From assembly GCF_900230255.1 (NCBI RefSeq), contig NZ_OCNJ01000006.1, positions 248,001-312,000 on the forward strand: DNA of 64,000 nt, given 5' to 3'. The notes under the pieces were generated by a model. That model ran no database searches and was not told the origin of the DNA. It saw only the letters and a list, made by a program, of their open reading frames with translations. The position numbers and the translations under genes were made by a program. Numbering within the stretch: position 1 is the first letter of the stretch; each line of letters begins with the position of its first letter. Of this stretch, positions 40,790-49,585 are shown in pieces. This DNA comes from Caenispirillum bisanense. GTDB lineage: Bacteria > Pseudomonadota > Alphaproteobacteria > Rhodospirillales > Rhodospirillaceae.

Positions 40790-41893
40790 TCAGGCTAGCA
40801 CCCGGCGGGCGACGTCGCGCACCTCTTCCCGCACGTCGCCGGTGTTGGGGGTGTCGGCGAGCGTCGTGAACCACTCCTCCGGCGGGTTGCGGCCGCGGCG
40901 GTGGGTCCACCACAGGCCGCGCAGCATGCTCTCCGCCGCCGCCGGCAGGCGCTCGGGTATGGGCAGGCCGTTGAGCGTCGCCCATACCCCCGACCAGCAG
41001 CGCGCCACGCTCCACGGGTTGTAGCCGCCACCGCCGAGCACGATCACCCGCGGCGCCAGTCCCTTCAGCAGCGACACCGCTCGCCAATAGCCGCGGTTGG
41101 ACAGCATGAGCCGGCTCTGCGGGTCGTCGGCGAGGCCGTCGCAGCCGCACTGGATCATCAGCGCCGCCGGCTGCAGGCGCTCGGCGAGCGGGATCACCGC
41201 CGTCTCGATCAGATAGTCCAGCTCGCTGTCGTTGAAGCCGCGCGGCACCGGCAGGTTGCGCGCCGCCCCGCCGGCCCGGTCGTCGACGGCGCCGGTGCGC
41301 GGCCAGCGGTCGTGCTCGTGGATGGAGACGGTGAACACCCGCTCGTCGTCGTGGAAGGCATCCTGCACGCCGTCGCCGTGGTGGGCATCGAGGTCGACGT
41401 AGAGGATCGGCGCCACCCCCAGATCGAGCAGCCGCAGCAGGCCGAGCACCGGGTCGTTCAGGTAGCAGAAGCCGCTCGCCTGGGCCCGCCGGCCGTGGTG
41501 GGTGCCGCCGGGCGGGTGGTGGACGATGCCGCCGTCGCGCACCAGGTCCGCCGCCCGCATGGAGCCGCCGCAGGCCGTGGCCGGGCGGCGGAAGACTTCC
41601 GGATAGATGGGGTTGTTGTTCACGCCGATGTTGAAGCGCTGGCGGTCGGCCTCGGGCAGGTCCTGGTCGCGTTCGGCGGCCATGAGGGCGGCGACGTAAG
41701 CCGGATCGTGGAAGCGCGCCAGTTGCTCCGCCGTCGCCCGCGGGCTTTCCACGTACTGGTCGTCGGGCAGCCAGCCCAGCGCCCGGCACAGGTCGAGCAC
41801 CGTCGACACCCGCGGGATGGACAGCGGATGGGTGCGGCCGTAGCGGGACAGGCGGTAGATCTCGTGCGCGACGAGCAAAGGGCGGGACAGCAT
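40790..41893 (-). CDS. Histone-deacetylase-superfamily hydrolase (AcuC-like)
   Basis: The 367-residue metal hydrolase has the HDAC/AcuC fold: HHPPGGTHHGRRAQASGFCYLNDPV with active-site histidines and the Zn-binding DLDAHHGDGVQ, ALMIQCGCDGLADDP, and LGGGGYNPWSVARCW near the end. Bacterial members deacetylate acetylated lysines (such as on acetyl-CoA synthetase) or acetylpolyamines. No acetoin genes are nearby. It converges with ccdB, 3 nt apart. Confidence 0.9.
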   Translation of the reverse strand: MLSRPLLVAHEIYRLSRYGRTHPLSIPRVSTVLDLCRALGWLPDDQYVESPRATAEQLARFHDPAYVAALMAAERDQDLPEADRQRFNIGVNNNPIYPEVFRRPATACGGSMRAADLVRDGGIVHHPPGGTHHGRRAQASGFCYLNDPVLGLLRLLDLGVAPILYVDLDAHHGDGVQDAFHDDERVFTVSIHEHDRWPRTGAVDDRAGGAARNLPVPRGFNDSELDYLIETAVIPLAERLQPAALMIQCGCDGLADDPQSRLMLSNRGYWRAVSLLKGLAPRVIVLGGGGYNPWSVARCWSGVWATLNGLPIPERLPAAAESMLRGLWWTHRRGRNPPEEWFTTLADTPNTGDVREEVRDVARRVLA

Positions 41894-41925
41894 GATCCCT
41901 CAGGTAGGATCGACGACGCCCGGGC

Positions 41926-42957
41926 TCAACGGGTGTCGGCGCCGCCGCCCTTACCGTTGAGCGCCATCTGCAGGTAGCGGTCGGTGATGACCTCGGCCGT
42001 GCGGTCCGGTCCCGCCAGCAGGCCAGCGCGGCGCAGCAGCAGGTCGTGACGGGTCAGCGCCCGCTCCAGCGGTCCGTCGGCGGCGAACAGGAACCGTTGC
42101 TCGGCCGAGCGCAGGATCTTCATGAGCGCCAGCGCCTGCTCCATCTCCGCCGGCGAGACGCCTTCGCGTTCGGCCATGCGGCGCACCGCCTCGTCGTGGT
42201 TGTCGCGCCACCACGCGACGGCGCGGTCCCAGGCGCGCACCAGCGCCTCCGCCTTTTCCGGCTGGCGTTCGAGCCAATCGGCGTCCACCGCCACCACGTC
42301 GACCACCTCGCCCGGAATGTCGGCGGAGGTGAAGACGGTGCGCAGCCGGCCGCCGCGGGCGAGATCGAGCGCCACGGGCGGATAGGTCGCCACCGCGTCC
42401 ACCCGGCCCGCCTCCAGCGCCGCCGCCATCTTGGCCTGCGGCAGGTCGACGAGCGTCACGTCGGCGAAGGACAGGCCGGCGCTTTCCAGCGCGCGCGACA
42501 CCAGGAAGCTGCTCACCGAGCCGGGCTCGACGCCGATGCGCCGGCCGCGCAGGTCGGTGGGCTGCTTCACCGGCGGCACCGCCATGAGCAGGTCGGCTCC
42601 GTCGGAGTAGTCGGCAGCCAGCACCACCCGCGGACAGCGATCGGAGGTATCGCAGGCCTGCAACACCTCGGTCAGGGTGACGGTCATGGCGTCGGCCTCG
42701 CCGGCCTCGAAGGCGGCGCGGACGCTGCCGAGGTCGGGACGCTCGACGAACAGCACGTCGAGCCCCTCCTCCGCCATGAAGCCGAGGTCGCGGGCGAGAT
42801 AGAGGAATTCGTAGCCGGGCCAGGGGTTTATGGCGAGCCGCAGGCGGTCGGACTCGTCGTCGCGGCAGGCGACGACGGCGACGGCTCCGGCCACCGCCAG
42901 AAGCATCGCCACCACCATACGGCCGAAGCCGCCGCGACTGCGCACGGCGTGCTGCAT
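41926..42957 (-). CDS. NMT1/SsuA-like ABC substrate-binding lipoprotein
   Basis: The 343-residue protein has a hydrophobic signal ending in a lipobox-like VVAC, then an NMT1/THI5-type binding fold: INPWPGYEFLYLARDLGFMAEEGL at the start, RGRRIGVEPGSVSSFLVSRAL, and LEAGRVDAVATYPPVALDLA. Family members bind nitrate, sulfonates, thiamine precursors or similar. No permease or ATPase genes accompany it, so it may serve a distant transporter or a sensor. It lies 32 nt upstream of the HDAC-like gene on the same strand. Confidence 0.85.
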   Translation of the reverse strand: MQHAVRSRGGFGRMVVAMLLAVAGAVAVVACRDDESDRLRLAINPWPGYEFLYLARDLGFMAEEGLDVLFVERPDLGSVRAAFEAGEADAMTVTLTEVLQACDTSDRCPRVVLAADYSDGADLLMAVPPVKQPTDLRGRRIGVEPGSVSSFLVSRALESAGLSFADVTLVDLPQAKMAAALEAGRVDAVATYPPVALDLARGGRLRTVFTSADIPGEVVDVVAVDADWLERQPEKAEALVRAWDRAVAWWRDNHDEAVRRMAEREGVSPAEMEQALALMKILRSAEQRFLFAADGPLERALTRHDLLLRRAGLLAGPDRTAEVITDRYLQMALNGKGGGADTR

Positions 42958-43055
42958 GCAGATTCCCCTCCGGATCGCTCCCCACGAACGAGGCCATCAG
43001 AGTAAACAGCTACGCGCCGTAAGGGGAAGACTTTTCACCTTGCGGATGCCAGGGC

Positions 43056-43769
43056 TTAGGACCCGTCGCCGAGCGGGAAGCCGTCGAGCGCCGCCCGCAC
43101 CTCCGCCGCCGCCTCGTCGCCCAGCGGATCGCCGTGCGCCACCACCAGCCGTCGCGGCCGGCGGGCCAGGGCGACGGCCATGCTGCGCCCGGCGGCGGCG
43201 CGGTCCTTCAGCAGCACCGCCCGCAGCCAGCGCGGCACCGCCAGCCGGCCGCCGCGGCTGCCGTTCAGCCCGGCCCACAGGCGCAGGAACCACGGCTGCC
43301 GCGGCCCGACGCGCGCCAGCACGTCGGTCACCACGAGCGTTTCGGAGGCGGCGTGGAAGAACCACCACTCCGCCAGCCGCGGCATGCCGTCGATGGGCAG
43401 GGGCTCCAGCTCCGCCGCCCATGGCCCCGGCGCATCGCGCCCGAGCACCGCGTCGACCGGCAGGGCCGGCTCCTTCTCCGCCAGGCCCGGCGCCGCCCAC
43501 AGCCGCGCCTGCGGCCATGCCCGTTTCCAGTCGGCGGCGAAGAGGTGATGGAATCGGTTGGGGCAGAACAGCACCGCCGGCCGTCCGAGCGCCGCCACCG
43601 CCCGCTCCGCCGCCGCCGGCAGGGGGCCGGGATTGACCACGGCGAGGCTGCCGTCGGCGAGGCGCACCAATGTCGTGCGCGAGCTGATGGGCAGGCCCAT
43701 GGTGGTGAAGCGGCCCTCCAGGGTCCACAGCCCCTCGGCCAGCGGGTCGGGTGCGGCGGTCATGGTCAT
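43056..43769 (-). CDS. DUF4336 protein, metallo-beta-lactamase-like
   Basis: The 237-residue protein belongs to DUF4336. It opens with LAEGLWTLEGRF, a short beta structure follows, and FCPNRFHHLFAADWKRAWP contains the NRFHH motif typical of this group, with VVAHGDPLGD near the end. The fold resembles metallo-beta-lactamases with a changed metal site. Its start overlaps the stop of the upstream membrane-protein gene (ATGA), the last member of the long minus-strand gene run. Confidence 0.78.
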   Translation of the reverse strand: MTMTAAPDPLAEGLWTLEGRFTTMGLPISSRTTLVRLADGSLAVVNPGPLPAAAERAVAALGRPAVLFCPNRFHHLFAADWKRAWPQARLWAAPGLAEKEPALPVDAVLGRDAPGPWAAELEPLPIDGMPRLAEWWFFHAASETLVVTDVLARVGPRQPWFLRLWAGLNGSRGGRLAVPRWLRAVLLKDRAAAGRSMAVALARRPRRLVVAHGDPLGDEAAAEVRAALDGFPLGDGS

Positions 43770-44302
43770 AGCAGGGTATATCCGAAGCCGAGCAACGCCC
43801 CGTATACGGCCTGCCCGGCCAGGGTCGTCAAGGGCGTGCGACGGCCGTAGTTGAGGCCGAAGGGGCCGGGGGGCTCCAACCGCCGCACCGCCGTCGGGCC
43901 GTCGTATTCCGTGGCGATGCGCGGGTTCACGTAGGGCAGCAGCGGCAGGAACCCGGTCAACAGGATCAGCCCGTGAGCGATGCCGAACAGCATCCCGAGC
44001 CACCACGAGCCATAGTCCAGCGTGGCAAAGATGGCGAAGTAGAAGAACCCGAACAGCAGACCGCCGAGCAGATAGAGCCCGTAGCCCAGAACGTTGGCCC
44101 ACTTGCGGTCGCCGGTGAAGAAGGTGCCGAACATGAACGGCAGGCTGAGGCGCGACAGGCCGAGCAACTGGCTGCCCTGCAGGATGGTGGTCATGGCGAC
44201 GGTGGCGAGCAGGCCCCACACCAGTACCACCTGCAGGTCGCCGCCGTCCTGGATGAACAGTAGGAATCCGAGCCCGGTGTCGCCGCCGCCGGTGCTGGTC
44301 AT
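43766..44302 (-). CDS. Four-helix membrane protein of unknown function
   Basis: The 178-residue protein has four or five hydrophobic segments (VVLVWGLLATVAMTTIL, VLGYGLYLLGGLLFGFFYFAIFA, WWLGMLFGIAHGLILLTGFL, and a last one near the end). No named family is recognised. Both ends overlap neighbouring genes by four nt (ATGA), so it is translated together with the GH15 hydrolase and the DUF4336 protein. Confidence 0.8.
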   Translation of the reverse strand: MTSTGGGDTGLGFLLFIQDGGDLQVVLVWGLLATVAMTTILQGSQLLGLSRLSLPFMFGTFFTGDRKWANVLGYGLYLLGGLLFGFFYFAIFATLDYGSWWLGMLFGIAHGLILLTGFLPLLPYVNPRIATEYDGPTAVRRLEPPGPFGLNYGRRTPLTTLAGQAVYGALLGFGYTLL

Positions 44303-46154
44303 TCGGGAACCTCCTCGTTCTTCTCCTTGGCCGCCAAGGCCAGCGCCGCGTCGATCAGGCCGACGTGGCTGAAGGCCTGCGGAAAGTTGCCCATGGCGGC
44401 GCCGGTGTCCGGCTCGATCTCCTCGGCGAACAGGCCGAGGTCGTTGGCGCAGGCGGCGACACGGTCGAACAAGTCCTCCGCCTCGGTGATGCGGCCGGCG
44501 CGGGCCAGATAGCCGATCTCCCAGAAGGTGCAGAGCACGAAGGGGTTCTCGTGCCGCCGCAATTCCTCCAGGCGGTAGAGGAACGGCCCGCAGCCCAATC
44601 GCCGCCGCAGGAAAGCGTGGGTGGCCGCCATGCGTGGATGGTCGGCGGGATGGAAGCCGTAATGCGCCATGAGCAGCACCGAGGCGTCGGCCTGATCGCT
44701 GCCGTAGGTCGCCGTATAGCCCTGCACCTCGTCGTTCCAGGCGTGCGTCTCGATGGACTCGCGCAGGGCTTCGCAGCAGGCCGCGTACTGGTCGCGCGGG
44801 CCGTCGAGCGTCCCCTCGTCGCACATCTTCATCAGGCGGTCGAGCGCCACCCAGGCCATGAGCTTGGAGTGCGTGTTGTGGCGGTAGTCGCCGCGCAGTT
44901 CCCAGATGCCGGCGTCGGGGTCCTGCCAGCGGTCGCAGACCACCTTGCCGAAGCCGAGCAGCAGGCGCCGCTCGAAGGCGTCGAGCTTGCCGTCGCGCAG
45001 CACGAAGTCGTACGCGGCCATCACCACCTCGCCGTAGATGTCGAGCTGGAACTGCCCGGCTGCGGCATTGCCCATGCGCACCGGCCCGACGCCGCGCCAG
45101 CCGGACAGGTGGTCCAGTTCCCACTCCACCAGATCGGTCTTGCCGTAGACGTCGTAGCACACCTGCAACTGCGGCTGGGTGAGGCGGGTGGAGTGCATGA
45201 GCCAGTCCATGAAGGCGGCCCCTTCCTCCTCGTATCCGAGGTCGTCGAAGCCGCGCAGCGTGATGCCGGCGTCGCGCAGCCAGCAGAAGCGGTAGTCGTA
45301 ATTGCGCCCGCCCGCCATGGACTCGGGCAGCGACGAGGTGGCGGCCGCCAGCACGGCGCCGGACAGCACGTAGGTCAGCATCTTCAGCGTCAGCACGCTG
45401 CGCTGCACGAGGTCGCGGTGCGGCCCGTCGTACTGCATGCGGCCCGCCCAGCGGGTCCAGTAGTCGCGGGTCAGGGCTAGCGCTGCCAGGCATCGTCCCC
45501 CACCGGCGCGATCACACCGGGGCCGCGGTTCTCGTAGACGAGGGAGAAGCTGCGCCGCTCGCCGGCCCGCAGGCGGAAGGTCAGCCGCAAGGACTCGTCG
45601 GCGGCCTCGGTCCCGGGTTCCACATCGGTCGCCAGATTGATGAAGTCGAAGCCGTGGGAGGCGCACCAGCCGAGCTTGCCGCGCTTGCGGATGCGCGGCG
45701 TGACACGGCCGTACTGGGGGCGCGGCTCGAACAGCACTTCCAGTTCCACCTCCCCCTCCAGGCCCTCGACCAGGCGCAGCACCTCGCGCTGCGGGACCGG
45801 CGCCCCGAGGACGCTCTGCGGCTCGTCGGTCGGGATCAGGTCGATCAGCCGGCAGCGCCCGGTATCGGTGGTGAACTCGGTGCACAGGATGACGGTGGCG
45901 TCGTCGTAGGTCCGCCGCACCCGGAACGGCGTCGTCGGGCGGATGGCGAAGCGCCCGCCGGCCTTGCGGTCCAGCAGCGCGGCGAACAGCGAGGGGCTGG
46001 AGACGTTCGGCAGGCACAGCCAATCGATGGAGCCATAGGTGCTGACCAGCGCGCAGATACGGCCGTCGCCGATCAGGCCGTAGTCGCCGATGGCGGGGAA
46101 GTTCTCGGCGTCGAAGCCGGGGTCCAGGGGGTGATCGTGCGGATCCTTGGGCAA
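44299..46154 (-). pseudogene. GH15 glucoamylase/trehalase-like hydrolase, frameshifted
   Basis: Two frames together give a complete GH15 enzyme. Residues 1-225 (46154-45477) cover the N-terminal beta domain (GDYGLIGDGRICALVSTYGSIDWL onward) and end at TAG. The (alpha/alpha)6 catalytic domain continues in the -1 frame from 45480 (LALTRDYWTRWAGRM…) to 44299, about 393 residues, including SLPESMAGGRNYDYRFCWLRDA and SKLMAWVALDRLM. The join at CAGCGC/CTAGCC reads as one missing C or a -1 slip; total length would be about 618, which is normal. It is either a sequencing error, a recent mutation, or a working split. No slippery heptamer is seen. Starts 13 nt after the SDR gene. Confidence 0.8.
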
Positions 46155-46166
46155 GCGGCGCCTCCC

Positions 46167-46970
46167 CTACCCGCCCGACCGGAAGCTGGGATAGAGCTGC
46201 ATGCCGCAGTCGATCACCAGGGTCGCGCCGGTGACGTAGTCGCTGTCGTCGGAGGCGAGCCAGACCACTGCGTTGGCCACGTCCTCCACCTCGCCGATGC
46301 GGCCGTAGGGAATCATGCCGAGCAGCATCTCGCGGCCTTCCTCGCTCTGCCAGACGTCGTCGTTGATGGCGGTGCGCACGGCGCCGGGCGCGACCACGTT
46401 GACGCGCACCTTGTGCTCTGCGAATTCCTGCGCCAGCGTCTCGGCCAGCATCTGCACGCCGCCCTTGGCGGCGGCATAGTTGGCGTGGCCGGCCCAGGGG
46501 ATGAACTGGTGGACGCTCGACATGCAGACGATCTTGCCAGCGGCGCGCGACACGCCCTCGCGCACGCCCTGCTCCGTCATCACCTTCAGGCATTCGCGCG
46601 TCGCCAGGAACTGGCCGGTCAGGTTGACGGACAGCACCGCGTTCCAGTCGTCCAGGGTCATCTCCAGGAAGTCGGCGTCCTTCTGGATGCCGGAGTTTGA
46701 GACCAGGATGTCGACGGTGCCGAATTCCTGCCGCGTGCGGCGGACCAGCGCCGCCACGTCGGCCTCGTCGGCGACGTTGCCTTGCAGCACCAGGGCGCAG
46801 CCGCCGGCTTCCTCCACCGCCTGGGCCGCCTCCTCGCGGCCTTCGGCATTGGCGTGGTAGACGATGGCGACGCGGGCGCCGGCGCGGCCGAGGGCGATGG
46901 CGGCCGCCTTGCCGATGCCGGAGCTGCCGCCGGTGACGATGGCCGTCTGGTCGTCGAGGCGCGGCGCCAT
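46167..46970 (-). CDS. Short-chain dehydrogenase, glucose 1-dehydrogenase-like
   Basis: The 267-residue classical SDR has the NAD(P) motif GGSSGIG, NVADEADV, the NSGIQ/NLTGQFLATR region, catalytic Ser in CMSSVHQFIPW, and Tyr-x3-Lys in NYAAAKGG. It ends in YVTGATLVIDCGMQLYPSF, as in bacterial glucose 1-dehydrogenases, though sugar alcohol or sugar acid substrates are possible. The ATG at 46970 lies 2 nt after the stop of the sensory-rhodopsin-transducer-family gene. Confidence 0.88.
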   Translation of the reverse strand: MAPRLDDQTAIVTGGSSGIGKAAAIALGRAGARVAIVYHANAEGREEAAQAVEEAGGCALVLQGNVADEADVAALVRRTRQEFGTVDILVSNSGIQKDADFLEMTLDDWNAVLSVNLTGQFLATRECLKVMTEQGVREGVSRAAGKIVCMSSVHQFIPWAGHANYAAAKGGVQMLAETLAQEFAEHKVRVNVVAPGAVRTAINDDVWQSEEGREMLLGMIPYGRIGEVEDVANAVVWLASDDSDYVTGATLVIDCGMQLYPSFRSGG

Positions 46971-46972
46971 GG

Positions 46973-47377
46973 TCAGCCCTCCGAAAAGGCGATGGTGGAC
47001 AAAAGCGCCAGCTCCGCCTGCCGGCTGTCGAGGCGGGTGTGCTGGCAGACGATGGGAACGTCGCTTTCCACCACGCTGGCGTAGGTGAGGCCGCGCGGCA
47101 CCGGCGGGTTCTCGAAGTGGTTGAAGCGCACGTGCACGGTGCGGCGCGGCGGTACGTCGATGCCGTAGGGGCCGGCGGGGTCGCGGTCGGCGAAGAACAG
47201 GGTCACCCGCACCCGCGCCGGCTGCTCCCCGGCATTGAGGATGCACAGCGTCTCGTGACTCTCGAACTCCGGCCCTTCGCCGGTGGAGCCGTCTGGGATG
47301 TAGCCCTCGGCGATGGCCCAGCGCCGCTTGCCGATGGGGCCGGCCAGGGGGGCGTCGACGGGCGTGATGGGCGGCAT
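46973..47377 (-). CDS. Sensory rhodopsin transducer family (ASRT-like) protein
   Basis: The 134-residue beta-sandwich protein matches the ASRT family, named for Anabaena sensory rhodopsin transducer: RRWAIAEGYIPDGSTGEGPE, SHETLCILNAGEQPARV, LFFADRDPAGPY, and SVVESDVPIVCQHTRLDSRQ then ALLSTIAF. Despite the name, many members sit in sugar-metabolism clusters far from any rhodopsin, as here. The ribosome-binding site is excellent (AAGGAGG, 6 nt before ATG). Between an enolase-superfamily gene and an SDR, it may be a carbohydrate-binding or regulatory factor (inference). Confidence 0.88.
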   Translation of the reverse strand: MPPITPVDAPLAGPIGKRRWAIAEGYIPDGSTGEGPEFESHETLCILNAGEQPARVRVTLFFADRDPAGPYGIDVPPRRTVHVRFNHFENPPVPRGLTYASVVESDVPIVCQHTRLDSRQAELALLSTIAFSEG

Positions 47378-47406
47378 GAAAGCCTCCTTCGTCGTCGGGA
47401 TCGGGG

Positions 47407-48505
47407 TCAGACGGCGTAGCGCGCCGCGTCGGCCTCCTTCAGGGCGATGCCGAGGCCCGGGCGGTCGAGGCTCGGGCTCATGCGGCCGCCGGCGGCGTCG
47501 CGGAAGCCGTCGAACAGCATGCGCTCGATGCGGACGTGGTCGTGGAAGTACTCGATGTGGCGGGCGTGCGGCAGGGCGCAGCACACCGGCACGTGCAGCG
47601 TCGGCGCACAGTGGGCCGAGACCTCCAGGTGATGCGCCCGCGCCAGCACCGCCGCCTGCAGAAAGCCGGTGATGCCGAGGCAGCGGGTGCCGTCGATCTG
47701 CAGACAGTCGACTGCGCCCGCCGTGAGCAGGTCGTGGAAGTGCTGCAGGTCCCAGCCGTATTCGCCGGCGGCGACGTCCATGCCGGCCGGCAGGCGGTCG
47801 CGCAGCAGGCGCAGGCCCGCGCGGTCCTGGCTGGTCACCGGTTCCTCGAACCACATCACCCCTTGCGCGGCGAAGGCCTCCCCGAAGGCGAGCGCCTGCT
47901 TGCGGCCGTAGGCGCCGTTGGCGTCGACGCCGAGTTGCACGTCCGGCCCGATGGCCTCGCGCGCCAGTCGCACGCGGGCGATATCGCGGCCGGACTCGCT
48001 GCCGACCTTCATCTTGACCATCTTCATGCCGGCTTCGGCCCAGTCGGACAGCTGCTTTTCCAACTCGGCGTCGTCGTAGCTGGTGAAGCCGCCGCTGCCG
48101 TAGGCCGTGATGCGCGGCTGCGCCTGGCCCAACAGCTTCCACCAGCGGCACGCCGAGCAGCTTCGCCTTCAGGTCCCACAGCGCCGTGTCGACCGCCGAG
48201 ATGGCCGCCGCGCCGACCCCGGAGCGGCCGATGTTGCGCACCTTCTCCGACAGGGTCTGCCAGATGGCGGGGATGTCGAAGGCGTCGCGGCCGCACACCA
48301 GATCGGCGAGCTTGCTTTCAGCCAATACGGCAGCCGCCCGATGCTCGTAGGTATAGCCGATGCCGGTCTCGCCGCCCGCCTCCACGTGCACCACCACCAG
48401 GGTCGTCCTGTCCCACGCCAACGTCCCGTCCGCCTCCGGCAAGTCGGTCGGGACGACATAGGCGCGGGCGCGCAGGGATGTGACGAGAACGCGGTCGGTG
48501 GTCAT
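47407..48505 (-). pseudogene. Mandelate racemase/enolase-superfamily enzyme, frameshifted
   Basis: The two frames fuse into about 365 residues of a muconate-lactonising/mandelate racemase relative. The N-terminal capping domain (48505 to about 48140) covers ARAYVVPTDLPEADGTLAWD… to LLGVPLV. A single extra G at about 48139 shifts the frame, and the barrel continues as KLLGQAQPRITAYGSGGFTS… to the stop at 47407. Active-site elements survive: KMVKMKVG (Lys base), VDANGAYG, WFEEPV, the third ligand near AGEYGWD, and SAHCAPTLHVPV (His). Such enzymes dehydrate or epimerise acid sugars. Whether the shift is real or an error cannot be told here. Confidence 0.8.
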
Positions 48506-48586
48506 GGTCTCCGCCGGTCGGTGCGATGGTGAATACGGCCCCCGTCGAAGCAACGGAGGCTCGGCGGCGGCGGTTGCCCGCGCGCC

Positions 48587-49513
48587 TCAGCCGCCGCCGT
48601 CGGCAGTCTGGTCGCCGCCACGGAAGACGCGCAGGTCGGCGAAGTCGACGTACTTCTCGCCGGGTGCGGCGCGCTCGACGTCGGGGTTGTCGTAGAACAC
48701 CGAGAACAGCAGGCCGTCGGCGCCGGCGCCCTTCTTCCGGCGGTAGGCGATGTCGGTCTGCTCGATCACCGGCTCGCCGTCGATCCACACCCGGGCGATG
48801 CCGTCGGGGCGGTCCGGCGCGTTCATGACGGTTTCCAGCTCCACCGTGTGCCAGACGCCGGCGCGCCACGACCAGCGCGTGGGGCCGACGGAGAGGCCGT
48901 AGCGCGCGTCGGCGCCGCCGTTGGCGATGTATTCCACCAGTTCGCCGTCACCGTCCTCGCGCCATGCGAAGCGCATGGTGAAACCGGAGGGGTCGCCGGG
49001 CTCCGCGCCCATGCTCGGAGCCCCGCCGTAGAGCCCCGGCAGCCGGCCGCCGTCGGTGAAGGAGAAGGTGTCGGGAAAGCGCACCTTGTACTGCAGGCAG
49101 GCGCTGCGGGCGCCCTCGCCGCCCAGCACGGGCGCGATGAAGCCGCCGCCGACGCGCATGCGGTCGGGCTCGCCTTCCTCCAGCAGGGCGCCGGGCGCCT
49201 TCACGCGCAGGACGGGGCCCTCGGTCCCCGGCTCGGGCGGCAGCAGGGCGAGGTTCTGGTCGAGGCCCCAGGCGTCGCGCGGATCGAAGGCGTCGCGCAC
49301 GGCGTCGGCCACCGGCTTGTCGGCATCCAGCGCCGGCAGGTCGACGGGCTGGTAGCGCTGCGAGCAGGGCGTCACGCCACTGCCCGGCGCGATGGCCTGC
49401 AGGTTGGTGACCGGCATCTGCTCGCTGACGGGATAGTCGCTTGCGCCCTGGGCCAGGGCGGGGGCGGCGGCCGCGGTCAGCACGGCGGCGAGGACGGGGA
49501 TCTGCGTTCGCAT
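48587..49513 (-). CDS. Secreted polysaccharide-lyase-14-like protein
   Basis: The 308-residue exported protein has a Sec signal (about 1-21, cleaved near ALA/QG). The mature part has the concanavalin-like beta-jelly-roll signature of PL14-type alginate/glucuronan lyases: CLQYKVRFPDTFSFTDGGRLPGLYGG, GFTMRFAWREDG, WHTVELETVMN and GIARVWIDGEPVIEQ. It would act on an acidic polysaccharide outside the cell. GGAG lies 6 nt before the ATG. Activity is inferred from the fold. Confidence 0.75.
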   Translation of the reverse strand: MRTQIPVLAAVLTAAAAPALAQGASDYPVSEQMPVTNLQAIAPGSGVTPCSQRYQPVDLPALDADKPVADAVRDAFDPRDAWGLDQNLALLPPEPGTEGPVLRVKAPGALLEEGEPDRMRVGGGFIAPVLGGEGARSACLQYKVRFPDTFSFTDGGRLPGLYGGAPSMGAEPGDPSGFTMRFAWREDGDGELVEYIANGGADARYGLSVGPTRWSWRAGVWHTVELETVMNAPDRPDGIARVWIDGEPVIEQTDIAYRRKKGAGADGLLFSVFYDNPDVERAAPGEKYVDFADLRVFRGGDQTADGGG

Positions 49514-49585
49514 CAGGCACTCCGGGTTGTGGTCCGGTGGTGCCCGTGCAACGGTCCGGCAGCGCGGGGGTTGCCCGGTGACGGC

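Noticed and set aside
45470-45490. Programmed -1 frameshifting in the GH15 gene
   Set aside because: No X-XXY-YYZ heptamer or downstream structure was seen at the join; a simple indel explains it better.
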